The notes below the pieces were generated by a model. It made no database searches and was not told the DNA's origin. It was given only the letters and a program-made list of their open reading frames with translations. The translations under genes and the position numbers were made by a program. This document shows positions 19,439-27,811 of a stretch of 33,196 nucleotides of DNA, piece by piece; within the stretch, counting starts at the first letter, position 1, and each line of letters starts with the position of its first letter. Source of the stretch: Bryobacterales bacterium (GTDB taxonomy: Bacteria > Acidobacteriota > Terriglobia > Bryobacterales > Bryobacteraceae); assembly GCA_020851655.1 (NCBI GenBank), contig JADZCI010000025.1, forward strand, positions 1 through 33,196. The letters are read 5' to 3'.

Positions 19439-20953
19439 ATGTCTCGAAAGACTCTCGTTTTCCTCCTTGCCGCGCCGGCAGCCTGCCTGCTGGCCGTCTC
19501 GCCGTTGTCTCCTTCCGAAGAAGCGCTGCTGAAATCGATCTCGGCGGATTCGTTGAAAGGCCACGTCTCGTTCCTCTCCTCGGACCTCCTCGAAGGACGC
19601 GACACGCCATCGCGCGGACTTGACATCGCCGCCGAGTACATCGCCACGCGTTTCCGCGCCTTGGGCCTTGAGCCAGCGGGCGGCGACGGCTACTTCCAGA
19701 CCGCGAACTTCGCCACCGTCATCCAGCCGATGGATTCCTTTGAGATGACCATCAAGCTCGGCGGCAAGGACATGGCGATCCCAAAGGACAAGGCTAACGT
19801 CAACACCCAGCGAGCCGCCGAGGTCAAGGACGCCGCGTTGTTCAAGTTGGACCTTGACGCGGTAGATACACTCACGCCGGAACAAATCGAGGGAAAAGCC
19901 GTCGTGTGGACCATGCCTGAAAACCTGTTTTCGATGGCGGACGACGACCGGGCCAACTTCATGCGCAAGGCGGCCCACGCCCGGACGGTCCTCGCCAAGC
20001 TCAAGCCCGCTCTCGTGCTGACAACCGGCTTCGGAGGCGGGATGAGCGGTGTCCGTCTGCGCGAACTGGCTGACGGCGGCTCAACCCCGCCGCCCGGCGT
20101 GTTCGTCCGTGACCAGGATGCCGCCAGGATGCTCGGCGACCTTCCTGCCGGACCGGCGGCAGGTTCCGTGACCGCCCGGATTCCCGCCCCGGAAGAAACG
20201 CCGGTCAAACTGAAAAACGTGGTGGCGCTGCTGCGCGGCGAAGACCTGGTGCTCAAAGACACCTACATCCTCTTAACCGCGCACTACGATCACATTGGCA
20301 CGCGTACCAGCGGTGACGGCGACCGGATCAATAACGGCGCCAACGATGACGCCAGCGGAACAGCCAGTGTGCTCGAGATTGCCGCCGCCTTCGCCAAAGC
20401 GCCGCAGCGGCCCAAGAGGAGCATCGTCTTCATGACCTATTTCGGCGAAGAGAAGGGACTCTATGGTTCGCGCTACTACGGCAAGCACCCCATCTTCCCG
20501 CTCCAGAAGACCATCGCCAACCTGAATCTCGAACAGATGGGACGCACCGACGATACCGAAGGCTCAACGGAGGGTAAACTCACCGCGTCCGGCTTCAACT
20601 ACACCACGCTGGGAGAGGTGCTCACCGCGTCGGGTAAGCTCACCGGGATCACGACCTGGTTCCACGAAAAGAACAACGACGCATTCTTTGGGCGCAGCGA
20701 CAATCAGTCGCTGGCCGATGCCGGCGTGCCCGCGGTTACCTTGGCCGCCGCTTGGATCTTCCCGGACTATCATCGTCCCGGTGATGAGTGGAACAAGCTG
20801 GACTACGCCAACATGGAAAAGCTGGACAAGACGGTTGCGCTCACCCTGTGGCGTGTCGCCAACGATCCGGCGCCGCCCAAATGGATCGAGTCGAATCCGA
20901 AAACCGCAAAGTACGTCAAAGCTTACCAGGCTTTGCACGCCGTCGAACAATAA
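19439..20953 (+). CDS. Secreted M28 family metallopeptidase with PA domain
   Basis: Exported di-zinc aminopeptidase of 504 residues. The ATG at 19439 gives a clean signal peptide (MSRKTLVFLLAAPAACLLA); an upstream in-frame start at 19385 adds 18 residues without a signal and is rejected. Metal and catalytic residues: His282 (LLTAHYDH), Asp303 (GANDDASG), Glu337/338 (FGEEKGLYGS), an acidic ligand Glu365 where NLDM is more usual (NLEQMGR), and His445 (PDYHRPGDEW). A protease-associated domain is inserted at about 110-245. The likely role is trimming peptides in the periplasm. Its TAA overlaps the ATG of the next gene (TAATG), so the two are translationally coupled. Confidence 0.9.
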   Translation: MSRKTLVFLLAAPAACLLAVSPLSPSEEALLKSISADSLKGHVSFLSSDLLEGRDTPSRGLDIAAEYIATRFRALGLEPAGGDGYFQTANFATVIQPMDSFEMTIKLGGKDMAIPKDKANVNTQRAAEVKDAALFKLDLDAVDTLTPEQIEGKAVVWTMPENLFSMADDDRANFMRKAAHARTVLAKLKPALVLTTGFGGGMSGVRLRELADGGSTPPPGVFVRDQDAARMLGDLPAGPAAGSVTARIPAPEETPVKLKNVVALLRGEDLVLKDTYILLTAHYDHIGTRTSGDGDRINNGANDDASGTASVLEIAAAFAKAPQRPKRSIVFMTYFGEEKGLYGSRYYGKHPIFPLQKTIANLNLEQMGRTDDTEGSTEGKLTASGFNYTTLGEVLTASGKLTGITTWFHEKNNDAFFGRSDNQSLADAGVPAVTLAAAWIFPDYHRPGDEWNKLDYANMEKLDKTVALTLWRVANDPAPPKWIESNPKTAKYVKAYQALHAVEQ

Positions 20954-23127
20954 TGGCGCGCCGAAAAAACAGGTTCCTTTTCTGGATGTGCCTCGGCTTG
21001 GGCGCTGTCTCCTTGACGGTGGGCACATGGTTGGCGGTCGGATTCCACAGCCTCTTCGATCCAGTCACGTTCGGAAACCGGCTCGGCGAAAGCCTCGATG
21101 ATCCCGCTGTTGCCGACTACACAGCCTCCAAGCTGACCGACGCCATCATCCTCTCCAACGCCGACCTGGTGGCGGCGCGCCCGCTTGTCCTGATGACTGT
21201 CCACGGCATGATCCAGACACGCGCGTTTCATGCGCTGGCGGCTACGGCGGGCGCCCGCGCGCATCAGGCCGCCTTCTCGAAGGGCGCGCGCGAGGTGGTT
21301 CTGTCGCTTCCCGATTTGCAAGTGCTGCTGCGCAGCGCCCTGGCGCAGGCCAACCCGCAACTGGCGGCGAAGGTGCCGAAACAACTCGAGGCCGTTGTCG
21401 GCAAACTCTCCGGCGGCAAGTCGACGCAGTTGATCATTGACGCGTGGCGGTTCGGAGTCCGAATGAAATGGATCGAGCGCGCCCTGCGCTTCGCCGGTCC
21501 GGTCCTGCTGCTGCTGGCCCTGTGGTTTGCCCCCACACTTCGCATCGGGTTCTTCCGCGTCGGCATGGCTCTGGCGATGTCCGGACTCGCCGTCATGGGA
21601 ATGGTGCCACTCGCGGGTCTCTCAGCCCGGCTGATGTTCGCCGATAAGGCTCTGGGCCTGGCAGCCGGCGGCGTCGCCAAAACCTTCCTTTCCGAAAACT
21701 GGACCTGGGGCATCTTTCTCGCCGGACTGGGCGTCCTGATTTGCGCTGGCGCGGCGTCCCTTTTGGAAACCGTGGACGTTCGCCGCCGTTTGCAGGATTC
21801 AGGACGCTGGCTCGTCACCCCTCCCCAGACGCGTGCGATGCGCTGGCTTTGGGCGGGAATGCTTCTGGCGCTGGGCATTCCGGCTCTGCTATTCCCACTC
21901 GAAATGGCCCGCGGCATTCTTTTCCTCGCCGGCGGGCTGGCTGCTTATGTCGCGGTCCGAGAGTTCTTCCGGCTGGTCATGGAAGCCGTGGACGAGGCCG
22001 CCGCGGTCAGCACCTTCAGCGCAGAACGCCGCTGGGCGGTGCATGTGGTCTTGGTCGTCATCCTGGGCGCCGGCGCCGGCGCCGGGTGGTACTTTTGGCG
22101 GGACCCTTCTGTTCGAGCCGCAACGCCCGCGCAGCGCGCCTGCAACGGCATGGTCGAACTCTGCGATAAGCGGCTCGATCAGGTCGTTTTCCCAGGCACC
22201 CACAACTCAATGTCGAACGAGCAGGCCGCCGGCTGGATGTTTCCTCATCAGCAGAAAGACATTTTGGGACAGCTTCGCGACGGCATTCGCGCCCTTCTCC
22301 TGGATATTCACTACGGCTTCGCCGGCGGAACGAGGATCAAGACGGATCTCACCGCCGGACAGAGCCGCGACCGCCTGATTCAGGCGCTCGGCCAGGAAGG
22401 CTTCGATGCCGCGATGAGAATCCGCGGGCGCCTGGTAGGAGTCGACGAACAGAAGCGCGAACTGTACTTCTGCCACGGATTCTGTGAAATCGGCGCGTAC
22501 CCGGTCGGCCCCACCCTCGAACAGATTCGCGACTTCCTCATCGAAAACCCCGACGAGGTGGTCATCATGATTGTCGAGGACTATGTGACCCCGCTCGATC
22601 TGGCCGCCGCCTTCGATCGCGCCCAACTCACCCCGCTGGTCTACCACGGACCCGCCGGTCCGCCGTGGCCCACTCTCGGCGAACTGATTGGCAAGGGCGG
22701 GCGGCTCGTCATGTTCACCGAAAGCGGCCGTCCGGGCGTACCGTGGCTTCACCCTGCCTTTGAAAGTTTCCAGGAGACGCCCTACTCCTTTCACTCAGTC
22801 GAGGAAATGTCGTGTGCGCCGAATCGCGGCGGGACATCCGGGTCGCTGTTCCTGCTGAACAACTGGATTGAGACGACGCCGGCGCCCAAGCCGTCCAATG
22901 CCGCTATCGTCAACGCGCACGACGCGTTGCTGCGCCGCGCCAGAAAATGCCAGGCACAGCGCCGGCATCTGCCCAATATCATCGCCGTCGATTTCTACGG
23001 GACCGGCGATGTGATTGGCGTGGCGCGCGAGATGAACCGCGCCCAAGTCAAAATTTCAGATGCAACTGCGCAGCCAGCCCTTCAAGCTGGGAACCGAACC
23101 CCGGCAGACACGGCAGCAACTCCTTAG
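20953..23127 (+). CDS. Membrane protein with C-terminal PI-PLC X-like phosphodiesterase domain
   Basis: A 724-residue fusion. Residues 1-385 carry about seven hydrophobic segments (8-30, 180-196, 198-225, 250-272, 297-314, 318-340, 362-382) with a large soluble loop at about 35-175. Residues 400-695 form a PI-PLC-like TIM barrel: VVFPGTHNSMS with His417, LLLDIHYG, and YFCHGFC with His508, the two catalytic histidines expected in this superfamily. The domain likely faces the periplasm and could cleave a phosphodiester in a phospholipid or glycolipid headgroup. The ATG overlaps the M28 stop (TAATG); a longer open frame to 20788 overlaps that peptidase and is rejected. The last 80 bases run antisense through the end of the flavin monooxygenase gene. 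Confidence 0.8.
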   Translation: MARRKNRFLFWMCLGLGAVSLTVGTWLAVGFHSLFDPVTFGNRLGESLDDPAVADYTASKLTDAIILSNADLVAARPLVLMTVHGMIQTRAFHALAATAGARAHQAAFSKGAREVVLSLPDLQVLLRSALAQANPQLAAKVPKQLEAVVGKLSGGKSTQLIIDAWRFGVRMKWIERALRFAGPVLLLLALWFAPTLRIGFFRVGMALAMSGLAVMGMVPLAGLSARLMFADKALGLAAGGVAKTFLSENWTWGIFLAGLGVLICAGAASLLETVDVRRRLQDSGRWLVTPPQTRAMRWLWAGMLLALGIPALLFPLEMARGILFLAGGLAAYVAVREFFRLVMEAVDEAAAVSTFSAERRWAVHVVLVVILGAGAGAGWYFWRDPSVRAATPAQRACNGMVELCDKRLDQVVFPGTHNSMSNEQAAGWMFPHQQKDILGQLRDGIRALLLDIHYGFAGGTRIKTDLTAGQSRDRLIQALGQEGFDAAMRIRGRLVGVDEQKRELYFCHGFCEIGAYPVGPTLEQIRDFLIENPDEVVIMIVEDYVTPLDLAAAFDRAQLTPLVYHGPAGPPWPTLGELIGKGGRLVMFTESGRPGVPWLHPAFESFQETPYSFHSVEEMSCAPNRGGTSGSLFLLNNWIETTPAPKPSNAAIVNAHDALLRRARKCQAQRRHLPNIIAVDFYGTGDVIGVAREMNRAQVKISDATAQPALQAGNRTPADTAATP

Positions 23128-24334
23128 CTCTTTCCGCAATCCAGGGGTCCGCCCGCGGCGCCGGCTTCAATTCACCGTCCAGCCCGTGCAGTTGTTTCCA
23201 GACACCCTGCCACCGGTCGCTGTAAGCGGACAACTGGTGTACCGGCGCGGCGCTCTTCACGATGCGCGCCAGCGAACTCGCCAGGTCAAACGCCTCAAAC
23301 AGGCCCACGTTCATGCTCTGCACGCCGACTGGTCCGGTCAGGTGCGCCGAGTCGCCGGCCAGCCACAGACGTCCCAAGCCGTAGCGGTTTGCCATACGGC
23401 GCTCAAACCGCACGAGCGTGTGCCATCGAATCTCATCGACGCTTCCGTCAAACCACGGCGCGCGCTCCGCGATCATCGTCTTCAGGTCCTGCAAGGCTCG
23501 CGCCGCTTCGATCGTCGATTCGCCGGTTCCTTCCCGGTCCTTTGGCCGCTCGGTTGGAAAGTATCCGAACCCCGATTCGAGCAACCGGTCTTTGAGCGCT
23601 TCCGATTCCGGGTCCGAGTACCCCGGCAGTTGGAAACTCCAGCGGCAGCGCCCCCCGGGCAGGGGCCAAAGCACTTCCTTGCTCCTGTCTCCCAGAACAA
23701 CGCGCATCTCATGGCCGAGATCGGCATTGGAGTCGAACTCGAAAACGGCGAAATATTCGGCGGGACCGACTTCGGGGTAATCCAGGCCGAGCGCGCGGCG
23801 CACGCGCGAGTTGTATCCATCGGCGCCCACCACGTATGCCGCCTCAATCTCGGTTTTCTTGGCAACCACCCACTCGCTGTGCGCCACAATGTAGCCACGC
23901 GATTCCTTTTCGAGCTTGCCCACGATTGCCGAAACCCCTTCGCGGGATTGTGTCAGGTTCGACACCTCGTGCCGCCAGCGGACTCGTACGCCGTGGGCGC
24001 GCAGCGCCTCTTCCAGTAGTCCTTCCAGCCGGTCCTGCCGCAGCACCATCATCCCATCCGGAGCCTCCGCAAGCCGCACCTCGGAGCGCCGCAAGCGCCG
24101 GTCATACAACCCTAGAGTTCGGACCGGGTAGGCATCCGCAACGACCTGATCTTTGAGACCAACCTCGGCGAACAGTTGAAGAGTTTCCGGATGCAGCGCC
24201 AGCGCGTAACTGCGCTGGCACGCCCACACTCCCGTGTCGGCGATTTCGACTTGCACTCCGCGCCTGGCCAGCAGTAACGCAGAGTAAAGTCCAACGGGTC
24301 CAGCGCCAACCACGAGTACTTGAGGATTTGTCAT
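23048..24334 (-). CDS. FAD-dependent monooxygenase (class A flavoprotein)
   Basis: A 428-residue flavin hydroxylase of the PHBH fold, different from the one at 9711. It shows the dinucleotide fold GAGPVG (10-15), the DG motif VVGADGYNSRVRR (168-180), and the GD motif LWLAGDSAHLTGPVG (323-337) followed by SMNVGLFEAFDLA, typical of phenol and polyketide hydroxylases. The substrate is unknown. A strong Shine-Dalgarno AAAGGAGG lies 8 bases before the ATG. It follows the eight-gene polyamine operon on the same strand after 90 bases, which contain possible promoter elements, so it may be a separate unit or a distal member. Confidence 0.87.
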   Translation of the reverse strand: MTNPQVLVVGAGPVGLYSALLLARRGVQVEIADTGVWACQRSYALALHPETLQLFAEVGLKDQVVADAYPVRTLGLYDRRLRRSEVRLAEAPDGMMVLRQDRLEGLLEEALRAHGVRVRWRHEVSNLTQSREGVSAIVGKLEKESRGYIVAHSEWVVAKKTEIEAAYVVGADGYNSRVRRALGLDYPEVGPAEYFAVFEFDSNADLGHEMRVVLGDRSKEVLWPLPGGRCRWSFQLPGYSDPESEALKDRLLESGFGYFPTERPKDREGTGESTIEAARALQDLKTMIAERAPWFDGSVDEIRWHTLVRFERRMANRYGLGRLWLAGDSAHLTGPVGVQSMNVGLFEAFDLASSLARIVKSAAPVHQLSAYSDRWQGVWKQLHGLDGELKPAPRADPWIAERAKELLPCLPGFGSQLEGLAAQLHLKF

Positions 24335-24342
24335 AACCGGCG

Positions 24343-24350
24343 CCTCCTTT
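24343..24350 (-). promoter_or_regulatory. Strong Shine-Dalgarno of the flavin monooxygenase
   Basis: AAAGGAGG on the minus strand, 8 bases from the ATG at 24332-24334. It is the best ribosome binding site in the window. Confidence 0.8.
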
Positions 24351-24351
24351 C

Positions 24352-24368
24352 TAAGCCGCGTTAAGCCG
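24352..24368 (-). repeat. Direct repeat in the leader of the flavin monooxygenase
   Basis: Two copies of CGGCTTA (minus strand) lie at 24352-24358 and 24362-24368, spaced one helical turn (10 bases), between a possible -10 element and the Shine-Dalgarno. This placement suits an operator, but no regulator gene is nearby. Confidence 0.35.
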
Positions 24369-24373
24369 ACTCA

Positions 24374-24396
24374 AGTATACAACTCTTTCCAGTCAA
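24374..24396 (-). promoter_or_regulatory. Possible promoter elements upstream of the flavin monooxygenase
   Basis: Minus-strand TTGACT (24391-24396) and TATACT (24374-24379) match -35 and -10 consensus individually, but only 11 bases separate them instead of about 17, so the pair is not a standard sigma-70 promoter. Either hexamer could function with another partner. Confidence 0.25.
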
Positions 24397-24424
24397 AAAG
24401 ACCCGAAACGGATGCTACCCTGAA

Positions 24425-25927
24425 TTACGCGCGGCCAAGCAGGCGCAGCGCCGCCGCCGCCGCCGCCACGCCGCGGTATTGTGCCTCCTCAAAAAGCGGC
24501 AGGCGGCTCACATCGGAATTGGCAAAGAAGAGCGACGGCGCGTGGCTGGAAGGGACAGCCGCGAACATCGCGCCCGGCCCCGGCCGCGGCATCGCGTGGC
24601 CCAGGCGCATGATGTCCACCCGGCTAACGCACGCGCGTATGTCCGGGTGCGCCCTTTCGAGGTCGCGCAGAATGAATTCCTTCCAGTAGCTCCAGTCGCC
24701 GCCCAGCAGCAGCCGGCGCTGGTCCCGCGCGCTCCCCTCCGAGAATGAGTGGTACCAGGTCCACACGGTGCGCCTCTGGTGAACTTTAAGACTCTGGTGC
24801 GTCGCCACCACGTAACCCAGCGACTTGGAGTCGTAGATGACGTTGTCCCACGCCGGCTCGGTGTCCTGCTCCTCGGGCCAGCGCTCCAGCGTGAGATTGG
24901 CCGTCAACCACGGCGAGTACTCGAGTGGGTACTTCGGTGGCGCCGGATCGATCAACCACGCGCCAAGAAACGTCGGTGCCGCAAAAATCACCGCCTGGGC
25001 GTCGAACCGCGTCTGCTCGGTGAAGACCTGCCACCCGGCGCCCCGCTTCACGATACGGTACACCATGCGCCCGCGGTGAATATGGGGCCGTAACTTCTCT
25101 TCAAGCCGCTGTACGATCCAGCCGTTACCCTGCGGCTGCACGATGGGACCTTTGTCGTCCGGCTCGCGGGAAGCGAAATAGTGCAGCCCCGCCCACGCCG
25201 ACGTAGCCGCGCTGGAAGCGCCGTAATCGTCCCGGCACGCGTAGTTGGCATACCAGCGCACCTCGGGTGAATGAAGACCGTTGGCCGCCAGCCACTCCTC
25301 CATCGACATCCGGTCCAGCGCGCGTTCCCTGGCGCCGCACTTGCGCCACCCTTGCTCCATCGGAATCGTGAAGCAGCCGGTCTGGCGCAATTCGCCGGTC
25401 AGCGCTTCGAACCGTTCCCACTGCTGGTGATCGGTTTGTGGCGGAAGACCCTCCTGCCAGCGTCCGTGTATGAAAATGCGCTCTTGCGGTGAATGGCAGA
25501 GGTAATGCTCGTCCCACTGGCCGTTCTTCAGAATCCCGAGTTCTTCAAACAACTCGCGGACCAAGGCCGGCCCTTTCCCCAGAACCGGGACATAGTGCGC
25601 CGCCCACGGGTATGGGGTGATCTCGTTCCGTCCCCAACGCGCGTTCCCGCCAACTTCACTCTCCATCTCGAGCAGCACGAAATCGCGGAACCCGCGCTTG
25701 TCGAGCCGCCAGGCGGCAGAAAGACCCGCGATGCCGCCCCCAACAATCACCAGCGGCACGCGCCGTGTTTCGGCCGGCGTCTGGAACCGCGCATGGTCGC
25801 GTATCCGGTGCCCCATGTCCACCGATTCGTTCGCCAGCGCCCCCTGGATTGCATCCGGGCTCTTTGACGCGAGCCCCACGATGCCGAACGTCAGATCCCG
25901 CCGCGTTAACGGATGATCTCTCGCCAT
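24425..25927 (-). CDS. FAD-dependent amine oxidase-like protein with Tat-like N-terminus
   Basis: A 500-residue flavoprotein of the amine oxidase/NAD(P)-binding Rossmann group. The dinucleotide motif VIVGGGIAGLSAAWRL (60-75), Glu87 for the FAD ribose, the GGNARWG (93-99) second FAD contact, and a C-terminal FANSDVSRLPLFEEAQYRG consistent with the FAD-closing motif are all visible. The N-terminal 55 residues include PLTRRDLTFGIVGLA, close to a twin-arginine motif, so export as a folded holoenzyme is possible. It overlaps the SpeE-like gene by 22 bases and ends the operon. By context it may oxidise a polyamine or a polyamine-modified product; that is inference. A GCC triplet run encodes an alanine tract near the C-terminus. 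Confidence 0.82.
   Translation of the reverse strand: MARDHPLTRRDLTFGIVGLASKSPDAIQGALANESVDMGHRIRDHARFQTPAETRRVPLVIVGGGIAGLSAAWRLDKRGFRDFVLLEMESEVGGNARWGRNEITPYPWAAHYVPVLGKGPALVRELFEELGILKNGQWDEHYLCHSPQERIFIHGRWQEGLPPQTDHQQWERFEALTGELRQTGCFTIPMEQGWRKCGARERALDRMSMEEWLAANGLHSPEVRWYANYACRDDYGASSAATSAWAGLHYFASREPDDKGPIVQPQGNGWIVQRLEEKLRPHIHRGRMVYRIVKRGAGWQVFTEQTRFDAQAVIFAAPTFLGAWLIDPAPPKYPLEYSPWLTANLTLERWPEEQDTEPAWDNVIYDSKSLGYVVATHQSLKVHQRRTVWTWYHSFSEGSARDQRRLLLGGDWSYWKEFILRDLERAHPDIRACVSRVDIMRLGHAMPRPGPGAMFAAVPSSHAPSLFFANSDVSRLPLFEEAQYRGVAAAAAALRLLGRA
24450..24467. repeat. Short CCG/GCC trinucleotide run
   Basis: About six perfect CCG units within the 3' end of the FAD amine-oxidase-like gene encode an alanine tract (VAAAAAALR). 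Triplet slippage here would keep the frame. Confidence 0.6.
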
Positions 25928-27402
25928 TCGCGGTCGTAGTAGCGGACCAGAGTCTGGTCGTTCAGCCGGTTCGGTTCCACCGCGACAGGTCCCATGTCGG
26001 GCGGAAACTCAAACATGGAGTGCAGGTAACGCGCCTCCAGAAACTTCAGCCCCGGCGGAAGCCGCGCGGGCATCTCCCACCCGTGCCGCGAGCCGAGAAC
26101 AAAGCCCCATTCCCCAAACGACGGGACGTACACATGGTAGGGGCGCGTCTGGAAACCCGCCTGTTTCAGCGTCTCGTTGATGCACCAGTAGGACTGCCGC
26201 GCAAACATCGGCGACGTGCTCTGCACCGCCGCCAGTCCATGGTCGCTCAAGTGCCGCAGCAGCAGCCGGTAGAACGCGGTGGAGTACAGCTTGCCCAGCG
26301 AGTAGTTGTTCGGATCGGGAAAATCCACCACCGCGAAATCGAACAGTTCCGCGGACGCTTCCAGCCACGGAAAGGCGTCGGCATTGATGATTTTCACTTT
26401 GCTCGAGCGGAGTGATCCCTGGTTCAGCCCCGCCAGCAGCGGATGCGATGCGAACTGCCGCGTCATTTCCGGGTCGAGATCCACTAGCGTGACGGATTCA
26501 ACCGCAGGGTACTTGAGAATCTCGCGTACGGCCAAGCCATCTCCGCCCCCCAGCACCAGGACCCGCCGCGCGCCGGGCAGCGACGCCAGCCCTGGATGTA
26601 CCAGCGCTTCGTGGTAGCGGTATTCGTCCTTCGAGCTGAACTGCAAATGCTGGTTGAGAAAAAGCCGGAAATCATCCTTCCACCGCGTCACCACGATTCG
26701 CTGGTACGGCGTGCTCAGCGACAGGATCACCTCGTCGGAATATAACGCGGCGTCGGCGGTGTCCGTAATCCGCCCGGCGCCCGCCATTCCGCCGCACAGC
26801 AGCGCCAGCACAACCGCGCAGGCGCCCCGCTGCCACGCCGGATTCGGCAGGTGCGGCTTGAACAGGAACGTCGACCAGAGCGCCACCCCGGCGTTCACGA
26901 TCCCAAACAGCAGCGCGCTCCGGACCAGGCCAAGTCTGGGCACAAGCAGCAACGGAAACAGCAGCGATGCTCCCAGCGCGCCCAGGTAATCGAACGTCAG
27001 CACGTTCGACACCAGCTCCCCAAACGCGAACCGCTCCTTGAGGATCCGCATCAGCAGCGGTATCTCCAATCCCACCAGAATCCCGATCAGGATCACCAGC
27101 CCGTAGAGCAGTATCCGGAAGCCCTGTACGTAGGTGAACGCCAGAAACAGGATGCTGGAAGAGAAGCCACCCACCAGCCCCACCATCAATTCGATGGTGA
27201 TGAAACGCGACACCAGGCCGCGGTGGATGAACCTCGTCAGCCAGCTTCCGATACCCATCGCGAACAGGTACGCCCCGATGATGGTGGAAAACTGAAGGAC
27301 GCTGTCGCCCAGCAGATAGCTGGCCAGCGTTCCCGCTATCAGCTCATAGATGAGCCCGCAGGCGGCAATGAGAAAAACCGAAATGAAAAGGACAGCGGCC
27401 AT
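25906..27402 (-). CDS. Membrane-fused polyamine aminopropyltransferase (SpeE-like)
   Basis: A 498-residue two-part protein. Residues 1-210 hold about seven hydrophobic helices (FLIAACGLIYELIAGTLASY is the typical opening of long SpeE proteins). Residues 225-480 are a Rossmann-like aminopropyltransferase: TPYQRIVVTR (231-240), LNQHLQFSSKDEYRYHE (249-265), decarboxylated-SAM site VLVLGGGDGLAVRE (281-294), VDLDPEM (307-313), NADAF (340-344) and the catalytic-acid region VVDFPDPNNYSLGKLYS (358-374). The enzyme moves an aminopropyl group from decarboxylated SAM to an amine. With SpeD in the same operon, the donor is made locally. Membrane tethering suggests a membrane-linked acceptor or channelling. 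Confidence 0.9.
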   Translation of the reverse strand: MAAVLFISVFLIAACGLIYELIAGTLASYLLGDSVLQFSTIIGAYLFAMGIGSWLTRFIHRGLVSRFITIELMVGLVGGFSSSILFLAFTYVQGFRILLYGLVILIGILVGLEIPLLMRILKERFAFGELVSNVLTFDYLGALGASLLFPLLLVPRLGLVRSALLFGIVNAGVALWSTFLFKPHLPNPAWQRGACAVVLALLCGGMAGAGRITDTADAALYSDEVILSLSTPYQRIVVTRWKDDFRLFLNQHLQFSSKDEYRYHEALVHPGLASLPGARRVLVLGGGDGLAVREILKYPAVESVTLVDLDPEMTRQFASHPLLAGLNQGSLRSSKVKIINADAFPWLEASAELFDFAVVDFPDPNNYSLGKLYSTAFYRLLLRHLSDHGLAAVQSTSPMFARQSYWCINETLKQAGFQTRPYHVYVPSFGEWGFVLGSRHGWEMPARLPPGLKFLEARYLHSMFEFPPDMGPVAVEPNRLNDQTLVRYYDREWREIIR

Positions 27403-27418
27403 GCCGTGCGCCGCGCGC

Positions 27419-27622
27419 TTAGTGGACGGCCGCCGCGACGATGATCGCGATCCCCAGCGCCATGGCGCCCGCTACGATCGCCAGCGCGACGTTCTTCTCC
27501 TCAATGATCTGCTTCCACAGGTCGTAGGGCGTCATTTTGTCCCAGATGACAAAGCTGGCGACCAGCAGGATGACGCCAAGGACGGCGTACATAACCGCAT
27601 TCAATAACGATTCGAGAGCCAT
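27419..27622 (-). CDS. DUF350 family membrane protein (YjfL-like)
   Basis: A 67-residue protein with two hydrophobic segments (about 8-27 and 45-65) separated by a charged loop, TPYDLWKQIIEEKN. The sequence fits one DUF350 unit, as in E. coli YjfL, which sits in a locus with a PspA-like protein and a glutathionylspermidine-synthetase-like ATP-grasp protein. The family's function is unknown; the link to polyamine and envelope-stress genes is the main clue. It abuts the 62-residue peptide gene exactly and is followed by the SpeE-like gene 16 bases on. Confidence 0.8.
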   Translation of the reverse strand: MALESLLNAVMYAVLGVILLVASFVIWDKMTPYDLWKQIIEEKNVALAIVAGAMALGIAIIVAAAVH

Positions 27623-27811
27623 TCACTTGCCTCCAAAGATGTGTGGAAAATAGCCGTAGCTGGGACGCGAGGAACCCGGGTTGTCGCGGACGGTGCGCGG
27701 AATGTGCTTGGCCTGGTTCAGCCCGGCCATCAGCGGCAGACCGCGGTATTCGAAGAAACCGGATAAGAGCAGCACCAACGCTCCATAGGCCAGGTAGAAA
27801 GGATGCTTCAT
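27623..27811 (-). CDS. Small membrane protein of unknown function (62 residues)
   Basis: I do not recognise a named family. It has one N-terminal hydrophobic segment (about 4-19, YLAYGALVLLLSGFFEY) followed by a polar tail with a striking pattern: HIPRTVRDNPGSSRPSYGYF and a terminal GGK. The tail is too ordered in character to be noise, and the gene is wedged between DUF4178 (4-base overlap) and DUF350 (no gap), so it is almost certainly translated. Topology by the positive-inside rule is ambiguous. The Arg/Pro/Tyr-rich tail could bind the DUF4178 proteins or be itself modified, for example at the terminal lysine; both are speculation. Confidence 0.75.
   Translation of the reverse strand: MKHPFYLAYGALVLLLSGFFEYRGLPLMAGLNQAKHIPRTVRDNPGSSRPSYGYFPHIFGGK

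Noticed and set aside
22065..22085. Tandem GGCGCC/GCCGGC units as a possible regulatory repeat
   Set aside because: They simply encode a GAGAGAG stretch in a transmembrane helix.
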